DNA from: CAVPCZ01 sp963779225
GTDB lineage: Bacteria > Bacteroidota > Ignavibacteria > UBA10030 > UBA6906
Assembly (NCBI GenBank): GCA_963779225.1
Contig: CAVZWW010000003.1
Coordinates: 1,984,001 to 2,048,000, forward strand
Direction of reading: 5' to 3'
DNA length: 64,000 nucleotides
The translations under genes were made by a program, and so were the position numbers. The first letter of the stretch is position 1. The number at the start of each line of letters is the position of its first letter. The notes under the pieces were generated by a model. The model was not told the origin of the DNA, made no database searches, and saw nothing but the letters and a program-made list of their open reading frames with translations. Below, one piece after another: positions 35,497-42,809 of this stretch.

Positions 35497-37329
35497 GTGG
35501 CAAATCGATCGGTCTCCATTCTCGGTATTTCCTGCTACTACCATGATGCCGCCGCCGCTCTCGTCGTGGATGGCCGTATTGTGGCCGCTGCTCAGGAAGA
35601 ACGGTTCTCCCGGAAGAAACATGATGCCCGCTTCCCCGCAAACGCAATCAACTACTGTCTCGAAGCCGGTGGTCTGTCCGCAGGGGATCTTACCTATGTT
35701 GTGTTCTATGACAAGCCGCTTCTGAAGTTCGAACGGATACTCGAAACATCCATCGGCTATGCCCCCCGCGGACTTCGCTCTTTCCTGATGGCAATGCCGC
35801 TCTGGCTTAAAGAGAAACTCTGGATCCCGTCACAGATACGGGCACATTTGAAGTACGACGGGCCGATTCTCTTCACCGAACACCACGAATCGCATGCGGC
35901 ATCCGCCTTTTTTGCATCCCCGTTCGAGCGTGCCGCAGTCCTTACCATGGACGGCGTGGGCGAATGGACGACAACAAGCTACGGCGTCGGCGCCGGAAAC
36001 CGGATCACGCTTCAGGGGGAACTTCTCTTTCCCCATTCGCTGGGACTCCTGTATTCGGCATTCACGTACTTCACGGGGTTCAAGGTCAATTCAGCCGAGT
36101 ACAAGGTGATGGGCCTCGCCCCCTACGGTGAACCCCGCTATGTCCAGGCCATCTATGACCATCTGATCGATCTGAAGGAAGATGGGTCGTTCCGGATGAA
36201 TATGGAGTATTTCAATTATTGCGCCGGACTGACGATGACCGGCACCAGGTTTGACCGGCTGTTCGGTGGACCCGCACGCGCGCCGGAGTCCCCCCTCACA
36301 CAGCGGGAGATGGATCTGGCCCGTTCGCTGCAGGAGGTGACGGAAGAGATTATGCTGCGCATGGGCCGCCATGTTCATCGCGAAACGGGGGAGCAAAACC
36401 TCGTGCTGGCCGGTGGTGTGGCGCTCAATTGTGTGGGAAACGGGCGTCTGTTGCGGGAGGGCCCGTTCCGGGACGTCTGGATTCAGCCGGCCGCCGGCGA
36501 CGCCGGTGGCGCCCTGGGCGGCGCTCTGTTCGTCTGGTACCAGTACCTCAACAATCCTCGCAGTGTGCCCGGCCTTCGGGATGCGCAGCGGGGTTCCTAT
36601 CTCGGTCCGGAATACCGGGATGAAGATATCGAAACATGCCTCAACGAGAAAAAAGCGGTCTATCGCCGGTTGCCCCGGGAGACCCTCCTGGAAACCGTCG
36701 CGGATTTGCTTGCGCAGGAACAGGTGGTCGGGTGGTTCCAGGGACGCATGGAATTCGGTCCGCGCGCGCTTGGTGCCCGGAGCATTCTCGGCGATGCCCG
36801 ATCAACCAGGATGCAGTCATTGATGAACCTGAAGATCAAGTTCCGCGAATCCTTCCGGCCGTTTGCACCGACGGTGCTCCGCGAAAAAGTGTCCGACTGG
36901 TTTGCTCTGGACCATGAGAGTCCGTATATGCTGCTCGTTGCCACCGTGCGCAAGGATCGCAGGATTCCCGTGACCGCCGGGCAGGCCCGACTGTTCGGGA
37001 TCGACAAACTGAACGTCCCGCGATCCACCATCCCGGCCGTTACCCATGTGGACTACTCCGCCCGCGTGCAGACGATCGAGCGCCAGGATCATCCGCTCTA
37101 CTACGACCTGATCCGGACGTTCGAAGAAAAGACGGGATGTCCGGTCATCATCAACACGTCGTTCAATGTCCGGGGAGAACCTATCGTGTGCCGTCCCGCA
37201 GAGGCCTACCGCTGCTTCATGCGCACGGAAATGGACTACCTGGTAATCGGAAGTTATGTTCTGGCCAAGTCGGACCAGCCCCTTCTGGAGGAATCCGGAG
37301 ACTGGCGGAAGGAGTTTGAGCTTGATTGA
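35497..37329 (+). CDS. Carbamoyltransferase, NodU/TobZ/SxtI family
   Basis: A 610-aa enzyme that uses carbamoyl phosphate and ATP to carbamoylate a hydroxyl group, as in nodulation factors, tobramycin and saxitoxin. The N-terminal ASKHA-type Kae1-like domain shows SILGISCYYHDAAAALV with an essential His, QEERFSRKKHD, EHHESHAASAFF with two metal-binding His, and TMDGVGEW. The C-terminal half carries FGPRALGARSILGD and INTSFNVRGEPIV, typical of this family. It starts with GTG, just after carB, and overlaps the SxtJ-like gene. The natural acceptor is unknown. Confidence 0.92.
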   Translation: MANRSVSILGISCYYHDAAAALVVDGRIVAAAQEERFSRKKHDARFPANAINYCLEAGGLSAGDLTYVVFYDKPLLKFERILETSIGYAPRGLRSFLMAMPLWLKEKLWIPSQIRAHLKYDGPILFTEHHESHAASAFFASPFERAAVLTMDGVGEWTTTSYGVGAGNRITLQGELLFPHSLGLLYSAFTYFTGFKVNSAEYKVMGLAPYGEPRYVQAIYDHLIDLKEDGSFRMNMEYFNYCAGLTMTGTRFDRLFGGPARAPESPLTQREMDLARSLQEVTEEIMLRMGRHVHRETGEQNLVLAGGVALNCVGNGRLLREGPFRDVWIQPAAGDAGGALGGALFVWYQYLNNPRSVPGLRDAQRGSYLGPEYRDEDIETCLNEKKAVYRRLPRETLLETVADLLAQEQVVGWFQGRMEFGPRALGARSILGDARSTRMQSLMNLKIKFRESFRPFAPTVLREKVSDWFALDHESPYMLLVATVRKDRRIPVTAGQARLFGIDKLNVPRSTIPAVTHVDYSARVQTIERQDHPLYYDLIRTFEEKTGCPVIINTSFNVRGEPIVCRPAEAYRCFMRTEMDYLVIGSYVLAKSDQPLLEESGDWRKEFELD

Positions 37330-37726
37330 GATCCTGAATGAGAGCCCCCGGGAAGTTCGGAAGTTCGGTTTCCTGTTTGCTGCAATAGGCGCGATAATGA
37401 CGGCATATTTGCTCTGGAAGGGGAATCCGGGATGGCCATGGATTGCCGGTGTCGCCGCGCTCTTCCTCCTTGGCGGAGCATTCGTACCCTCGGTCCTGCG
37501 ACCCGTCTACCGGTTGTGGATGCGTTTTGCGTTCGTTCTTGGGTGGATCAACACGCGCGTCTTGCTCACCCTGTTTTTCTTCCTGGTACTCACTCCGGTC
37601 GGGGTGATGATGAGGCTCTTCGGGAGGGATGTCCTGGAACGCCGCATCGACCGGACGCGAGAGAGTTACTGGACCAGACGGGACACAGACCGGCTCAAAC
37701 CTGAACGTTACGAGAACCTCTTCTAA
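37322..37726 (+). CDS. SxtJ-like membrane protein
   Basis: A 134-aa protein with three or four membrane spans (FLFAAIGAIMTAYLLW, WIAGVAALFLLGGAF, RVLLTLFFFLVLTPVGVMM) and a charged C-terminal tail ending SYWTRRDTDRLKPERYENLF. This tail and the gene order right after a carbamoyltransferase match the SxtJ family, named from saxitoxin clusters but widespread elsewhere. The start is TTG at 37322, overlapping the upstream stop by eight bases, with GGAAGGAG at good distance. Function unknown; a membrane partner of the carbamoyltransferase is the simplest inference. Confidence 0.8.
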   Translation: MIEILNESPREVRKFGFLFAAIGAIMTAYLLWKGNPGWPWIAGVAALFLLGGAFVPSVLRPVYRLWMRFAFVLGWINTRVLLTLFFFLVLTPVGVMMRLFGRDVLERRIDRTRESYWTRRDTDRLKPERYENLF

Positions 37727-37731
37727 TCCCC

Positions 37732-37899
37732 ATGAAAAAACATTCGCGGCTTTCGATTTTGTCCGAGCTCTGGGCCTTCATGAAGGTTCGCAAGAAATGG
37801 TGGCTCGGTCCGATTGTTCTGGTACTGCTGCTCCTCGGGCTCCTTGTGGTGCTGACTCAGGGTTCCGCCCTGGCACCGTTTATCTATACCCTGTTCTAG
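37732..37899 (+). CDS. DUF5989 family small membrane protein
   Basis: A 55-aa protein with one membrane span. An amphipathic N-terminus (ILSELWAFMKVRKKWWLGP) leads into a run of Val/Leu and the conserved end TQGSALAPFIYTLF, which is characteristic of DUF5989. It starts five bases after the SxtJ-like gene and completes a carbamoyltransferase - SxtJ - DUF5989 set seen in many bacteria. Function is unknown. Confidence 0.82.
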   Translation: MKKHSRLSILSELWAFMKVRKKWWLGPIVLVLLLLGLLVVLTQGSALAPFIYTLF

Positions 37900-38068
37900 A
37901 AGTTCTTCCGCATAACAGGGGAGTCACGGTGTGCCCCTTCGGGAGCGCACACAGGGAATTCTGTTGGGCGCGATGGAGCAAATCAACGAGATTGCCGTCC
38001 GTCCAGGCCGACAGTGAGGTGTGGCGTCGTAGCCATACTTCTCCCCGACTGATGCTCAGCAGTCGTTT

Positions 38069-38866
38069 CTACAGCCGGTCGAGGAATTCCAGCAGGTGTG
38101 AATTCACGAACTCGGGGTTTTCCAGCGGGCTCATGTGCGCAGCCGCCGGCACGAGGTGGAGCTCTGAGCTGGCGATCCGCTCGTGCATCGTACGGGATGC
38201 CTCAGGAGGCGTGATGACGTCCTGTTCACCGACCATGATCAGCGTGGGGACACTGATGCGTGAGAGCGAGCCGGTTGTGTCGGTCCGGCCGGCGAGTGCC
38301 AGCAACGTTCCCGCAATGGCAAGAGGCGGCGTTTTGGCGATTACTCCGGTGATCATCTTCACGGCCTCCGGGACACGCGTGAAGGATGCGGGCGCGAACA
38401 CTTTGCGGACAAAGTCGTCCGCAAAGGCCTGCGATCCGGATTTTTTCACCATGCGGATTGCCCCGGCCCTCCCGATACGCCCTTCGTTGGTGTCAGCTTC
38501 GCTCCGTGTGTTACACAACACTGCCGCGGTCCAGCGTTCAGGATTGCGCTCCAGGGCGCGCAGCGCGATGTAGCCCCCCATAGACTGCCCGAGGATCACC
38601 GCCTTCGGGATCTCCAGATGGTCGAGCAGTCCGATAAGATCATCGACATGTCCTTCAATGGTGTACTGGCCGTCTCCCACGCTACTCCCGCCGAGGCCGC
38701 GCACATCGTATGCAATTGCTCTGAATTGTCCGCTGACCGCACTGATCTGGGATTGCCACATGGCATGGCTGAAGGGAAAGCCGTGGATGAACACCACCGG
38801 AAGGGCGCTGGGGTGGCCGTGCTGGGAAACAAGCAGATGGGCGTCGTTGATCTGGATAATGTTCAC
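38069..38866 (-). CDS. Alpha/beta-fold hydrolase
   Basis: A 265-aa serine hydrolase close to 3-oxoadipate enol-lactonase and related esterases. The oxyanion region is FIHGFPFSHAMW near residue 26, the nucleophile elbow GQSMGG near 92-97, the acid in VGEQDVITPP near 212 and the catalytic His in AAAHMSPLENPE near 242. No signal peptide. On the minus strand AAGATA (plus 38897-38902) reads as a -10 TATCTT without a clear -35. The substrate is not known and neighbours do not hint at aromatic degradation. Confidence 0.87.
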   Translation of the reverse strand: MNIIQINDAHLLVSQHGHPSALPVVFIHGFPFSHAMWQSQISAVSGQFRAIAYDVRGLGGSSVGDGQYTIEGHVDDLIGLLDHLEIPKAVILGQSMGGYIALRALERNPERWTAAVLCNTRSEADTNEGRIGRAGAIRMVKKSGSQAFADDFVRKVFAPASFTRVPEAVKMITGVIAKTPPLAIAGTLLALAGRTDTTGSLSRISVPTLIMVGEQDVITPPEASRTMHERIASSELHLVPAAAHMSPLENPEFVNSHLLEFLDRL

Positions 38867-39010
38867 ATCGGGCCTCGTGAGATGTGTGTTCCCCCCAAGA
38901 TACGCATCGCCCGTGTGAAATGCCCGCGAGCTGCCGCAGTGCGGGATCCGGGAGCGGAATCCGTGGAGGTGGACGCCCCCCGTGAACGCTTGACCCGGTC
39001 GTGATATCCC

Positions 39011-39039
39011 TTGGAAGATCCCGGCGAATATTGTACATT
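39011..39039 (+). promoter_or_regulatory. Predicted promoter of the M20 dipeptidase gene
   Basis: TTGGAA at 39011-39016, a 17-base spacer and TACATT at 39034-39039. Transcription should start near 39046, 31 bases before the ATG; this argues against the ORF start at 39011. Confidence 0.5.
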
Positions 39040-39076
39040 ATATATCAACAATTCCGGACGCCAAGGGCTCCTTCCC

Positions 39077-40465
39077 ATGCAAGATACAATATCGTACATC
39101 GATTCCAATGGCCACCGATTTCTCGATGAGCTGAAGCAGCTGCTGGCTATTCCAAGCGTGAGCACAAACAAAGAGGAACACGGGGGGGATGTGGTCCGTT
39201 GTGCGACCTGGCTGGCCGATCACATGCGTTCGATCGGGCTGCAGGAGGTGGAGGTCCTTCCAACCGCCGGCCACCCGGTGGTGTATGCCTCGTGGCTGAA
39301 CGCGCCGGGTCGCCCTACGCTACTTATTTACGGGCATTATGATGTCCAGCCTGTCGAGCCGCTGGAACTCTGGACTTCTCCGCCGTTCGAACCCACCATC
39401 CGCGGGGAAAACCTGTTCGCGCGCGGTTCTTCTGACGACAAGGGTCAGTTGTTCGTGCATCTGAAGAGTATCGAAGCGTTTCTCAAGACGGCCGGAAGCC
39501 TCCCCGTCAACGTCAAGCTCCTGATCGAAGGGGAAGAAGAGATCGGGAGTGAACATCTGGAAGAGTTTGTCCGTGAACACGCGGAAATGCTCAAGGCGGA
39601 TCTTGTGCTCATCTCGGATTCCTCGATGTTCGCCAAGGGCGTTCCCTCGATCTGCTACGGGCTGCGCGGCCTCGCGTATATGCAGATAGACGTGGTCGGG
39701 CCAAGCCGCGATCTCCACTCCGGCTCCTATGGGGGATCGGTCCACAACCCTATTCAGGCCCTTGCGGAAATCATCGCGTCACTGCATGACAGAAACGGGC
39801 GTGTGACGATTCCCGGATTCTACGATCACGTGCGCAAGCTGACGCGTGCGGAACGTGAGGCTTTCCGGAAATTGCCCTGGAGCGAAAAACGATACGCCAG
39901 AGATCTCGGTGTGCGGCAATTGTACGGGGAGAAGGGGTTCTCCACCCTGGAGCGCGTTTGGGCGAGGCCTACCCTGGAGTGCAACGGGATCTGGGGGGGC
40001 TTCACAGGTGAGGGTGCCAAAACTGTCCTGCCGTCGCGTGCTTCGGCAAAAATCTCGACACGCCTCGTCCCTGACCAGGAGCACCGCTCCATAGCGAGAC
40101 TCTTTGAAAGGCATATCCGGAAGATCGCTCCGAAAAGTGTTTCGGTCACCGTACGGTCGTTGCACGGCGGCGATCCGGCTATCACTCCAATAGACAGCCC
40201 GGGTGTGCGTGCCGCTGTGGAGTCTCTGTCGCTGGGATTCGGAAAGAAGCCGCTGTACCAAAGGGAAGGTGGTTCTATTCCCATTGTTGTACAGTTCAAG
40301 AAACTCCTCAAGATCGATACGGTGCTTCTTGGCTTTGGCGTGCCGGATGAAAACGCGCATGCGCCCGATGAATTCCTGCACCTTCCCAATTTCCATGGTG
40401 GTATACGGACCTCGGCCCATTTCTTGAATCTGTTGCCGGGATATATGAGCCGGTCCCGCTCGTGA
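39077..40465 (+). CDS. M20 family metallopeptidase (dipeptidase)
   Basis: A 462-aa cytosolic zinc dipeptidase or deacylase. Metal ligands are visible: LIYGHYDVQPVEP near residue 90, SSDDKGQ near 123, the catalytic EGEEEIGSEHLEEF near 155-168, and the late His in DEFLHLPN near 442. A peptidase-dimerisation domain lies between about 195 and 350. The longer ORF starts at 39011 inside the predicted promoter. It is followed 12 bases later by a glycosyltransferase gene with no obvious functional link. Confidence 0.9.
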   Translation: MQDTISYIDSNGHRFLDELKQLLAIPSVSTNKEEHGGDVVRCATWLADHMRSIGLQEVEVLPTAGHPVVYASWLNAPGRPTLLIYGHYDVQPVEPLELWTSPPFEPTIRGENLFARGSSDDKGQLFVHLKSIEAFLKTAGSLPVNVKLLIEGEEEIGSEHLEEFVREHAEMLKADLVLISDSSMFAKGVPSICYGLRGLAYMQIDVVGPSRDLHSGSYGGSVHNPIQALAEIIASLHDRNGRVTIPGFYDHVRKLTRAEREAFRKLPWSEKRYARDLGVRQLYGEKGFSTLERVWARPTLECNGIWGGFTGEGAKTVLPSRASAKISTRLVPDQEHRSIARLFERHIRKIAPKSVSVTVRSLHGGDPAITPIDSPGVRAAVESLSLGFGKKPLYQREGGSIPIVVQFKKLLKIDTVLLGFGVPDENAHAPDEFLHLPNFHGGIRTSAHFLNLLPGYMSRSRS

Positions 40466-40477
40466 GAGGAAGCTGCC

Positions 40478-41446
40478 GTGCTGAGGATCAATCTTCTCAT
40501 CCACGTTCACACCGTGGGCCTCAACCGCGATCTTCGGGTCTTGCGTGAGGCATTGCGTCACCCGGGCATTCAGCTGGCAGTAACCGCCTTCCACGACACG
40601 GTCCACCACCGCTCCCGCCGCATCCTCCGCCGCCTGATTCCCGTGATTACCCGCCGGCCTCACTACGATATCAATCTTTTTGTTGAAGACGTAACGGAGG
40701 GCTGGTTGAACACTGCGAGGGTGAACTGTCTCGTTCCCCATCAGGAGTGGTTCACCGAAGCCCATCGGGAGCTTCTCCCACGCCTGGACTGGCTGCTCTG
40801 CAAGACACGGTTTGCCTTGGAAACCTTTTCGGGTCAGGGCGTCGGCACGAAACTGATCGGGTTTACGAGTCCGGACCGGTTTGACAAAACCGTACAGAAG
40901 GACTACTCTGCCTGCATCCATCTGGGTGGGAGCAGCATGCAGAAGGGCTCAAGAACGGTGAACACTGTCTGGCTCCGGAATCCTTCCTGGCCCCCGCTCT
41001 CCCTGTTCTGGAACAATCCCCGGGGAACACTTGTCAACGGACCCAACGTGCGTTGTGAGCTGAAAGCTCTCGATGATGCCCGAGTTCGCTTGATGCAGAA
41101 TATGCACGGCATTCACCTTTGTCCCTCCGAGGCCGAAGGATTCGGACATTCCCTGGTGGAAGCGATGAGCTGCAAAGCTGTGGTGGTCACCACCGATGCG
41201 CCGCCGATGAACGAGCTGGTTGGCCCGGACCGGGGCGTCCTGGTCCGGTACCACCGGACCGAACGGCAAGGCGCCGGCACCAATTTCTATGTGGATCCCG
41301 ATGACTTTGAAGAGAAAGTGAACGCCGTTCTGAATATGGATCCGTCGCGCCGGCGCGCGCTGGGGGAAAATGCGCGCGAGTGGTATCTCGAAAACGACCG
41401 CGTGTTCAAGGCAAACCTGGTGGAGTTGTTGCAGGGGATTGCCTGA
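40478..41446 (+). CDS. Glycosyltransferase family 1/4-like protein
   Basis: A 322-aa GT-B type protein without membrane spans. The C-terminal half holds HLCPSEAEGFGHSLVEAMSCKAVVVTTDAPPMNELV, the retaining GT4 pattern with its two spaced glutamates. The N-terminal half is less typical but has RLDWLLCKTRFALE and LIGFTS, common in mannosyltransferase-like proteins. The start is GTG with GAGAGGAAG before it. A strong terminator follows. Donor and acceptor are unknown. Confidence 0.78.
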   Translation: MLRINLLIHVHTVGLNRDLRVLREALRHPGIQLAVTAFHDTVHHRSRRILRRLIPVITRRPHYDINLFVEDVTEGWLNTARVNCLVPHQEWFTEAHRELLPRLDWLLCKTRFALETFSGQGVGTKLIGFTSPDRFDKTVQKDYSACIHLGGSSMQKGSRTVNTVWLRNPSWPPLSLFWNNPRGTLVNGPNVRCELKALDDARVRLMQNMHGIHLCPSEAEGFGHSLVEAMSCKAVVVTTDAPPMNELVGPDRGVLVRYHRTERQGAGTNFYVDPDDFEEKVNAVLNMDPSRRRALGENAREWYLENDRVFKANLVELLQGIA

Positions 41447-41467
41447 GGATAGACCGGTAAATTACAC

Positions 41468-41496
41468 GGGGCGGCCAACGGCCGCCCCGGTTGTTT
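41468..41496. terminator. Intrinsic terminator after the glycosyltransferase gene
   Basis: A perfect 9-bp stem GGGGCGGCC (41468-41476) with GGCCGCCCC (41480-41488), loop AAC, followed by GGTTGTTTC. It lies between convergent genes and may serve both. Confidence 0.75.
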
Positions 41497-41533
41497 CATC
41501 CAATCAATGCCCAGGACACCCCTCTTCCTGTCG

Positions 41534-42487
41534 CTACTTGTTCACGTTCTCGCATGGAATCTTGTAAGGGTCGCCAACCCCGTCGAACCGTGTTTTCTGG
41601 TACTTGTTGCCTGCGTAATCTTGCTGGAATGTGACGAGCTGCCAGACCGTGCAGGTGCCGTCGCTGTTCTTCACCGCAATCGTGGCTCTGATGTATCGGT
41701 GCAAGATGGCACCCGTGATCTCATTCCTCCGTATCATCCAATCGGGGTCGATGATCACCACCCGCAGCACCTCCCCCTTGATTCTGTCCTTGTAGGTTTG
41801 AGAACTCTTGAGGGCGCTGATCATATCCAATTCCAGGCCTTTGTCAGAACGTGCGGCTTTCGGCATCACGGCGCTCTTTGTGCCGGCGCCTGAGGCGTAA
41901 TCGTTCAGATCGTTGGACATCTTCTTGTATATCGTGTAGTCGTTCCCCTTGATGACGAACTTCCCGGTTGATACAGAATTATAGTTGCAGTTCAATTTGA
42001 CGATGATCGTGTGCTCGCCGGGCCCGAGCTGGCTCAATGCCTTGGCGAATGCCACCGGACCGTAGAACCCGCTTCCGAATTTCCGGTATACAAGCTCCTG
42101 GCCGCCGTACGCCGTCAGGGCATTCGTTCCCGGTACGAGGTCAAGGGGCAGATAGGGTTTCTGAAGGGCACTTCCCAGCACCTGCAGCGAGTTTGAAACC
42201 AACTGCGATTCGCTCGCTTGCTGATATGAATACAGGGGCGGCTGCAACTCATAGAGAAACACCTCCACATCGACCTTCTTCTGCTCTGACCCGATAATAC
42301 CCAGAATCGACTTATCAAGATACGCCATCGCGTAGATGTTGTCACCCGCCTGGAACTGGGTGGTAAGCGAACCCGGTTTCGAAGGATCGATTAACGTCCT
42401 GGAGAAGACGATTTCCCCCGGCTTCTGGGCAAGGGCGTTCAATGTGAGGAAGAACGAAAACAAGGCAAGCGTGAGCAGCCGTTTCAT
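41534..42487 (-). CDS. Secreted protein of unknown function
   Basis: A 317-aa exported protein. MKRLLTLALFSFFLTLNALA is a clear signal peptide with a cleavage site before QKPGE. The mature part is beta-rich, with GDNIYAMAYLDKSI, LGPGEHTIIVKLNC, a possible VLRVVIIDPDWMIRRNEITG and TVWQLVTFQQDYAGNKY near the end. Two cysteines, at about residues 280 and 315, could form a disulphide. I do not recognise a family. The ATG at 42487 follows GGAGG; an ATG four codons earlier is less likely. GC is lower than in the flanking housekeeping genes. Confidence 0.75.
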   Translation of the reverse strand: MKRLLTLALFSFFLTLNALAQKPGEIVFSRTLIDPSKPGSLTTQFQAGDNIYAMAYLDKSILGIIGSEQKKVDVEVFLYELQPPLYSYQQASESQLVSNSLQVLGSALQKPYLPLDLVPGTNALTAYGGQELVYRKFGSGFYGPVAFAKALSQLGPGEHTIIVKLNCNYNSVSTGKFVIKGNDYTIYKKMSNDLNDYASGAGTKSAVMPKAARSDKGLELDMISALKSSQTYKDRIKGEVLRVVIIDPDWMIRRNEITGAILHRYIRATIAVKNSDGTCTVWQLVTFQQDYAGNKYQKTRFDGVGDPYKIPCENVNK

Positions 42488-42809
42488 GGTAACCTCCATT
42501 GGATGAAGTGCTGGAACGGGAGTTCGTGAGGCGAGAAAAAGAACCGGGGATCAACCGAAAGTTAGCAACAGCGATGGGAAAAGGCAAGCTCTTGACAATT
42601 CTCGCCAATTCTTGGTAATTCAGCGATTCTAGAAGAGAAGAACACCGTGTCTTTTATGAGACAAGATCCATAAGCGCAAGGATGAAGGTTAAGAATATTT
42701 AATCTTCAATATCGTCCGAATCGGAACTTTCGCCTAAATCGGTTGGTTGGAATCAGTACGAATCACTGAAATCATCATTCTACCCACACCAACAACACTG
42801 GAGGTTCCG
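42488..42809. other. AT-rich divergent intergenic region
   Basis: A 322-base region between divergent secreted-protein genes, clearly more AT-rich than the coding sequence around it. A TTGACA at 42592 with TAATTC 18 bases later is a weak promoter candidate for the + gene, but would leave a leader of about 190 bases. GGAGG at 42800-42804 is the ribosome-binding site of the DUF4397 gene. No small gene is evident. Confidence 0.4.

Noticed and set aside
37922..37955. Hairpin GTGTGC...GCACAC after the DUF5989 gene as a terminator
   Set aside because: Stem is short with a three-base bulge and no T tract follows.
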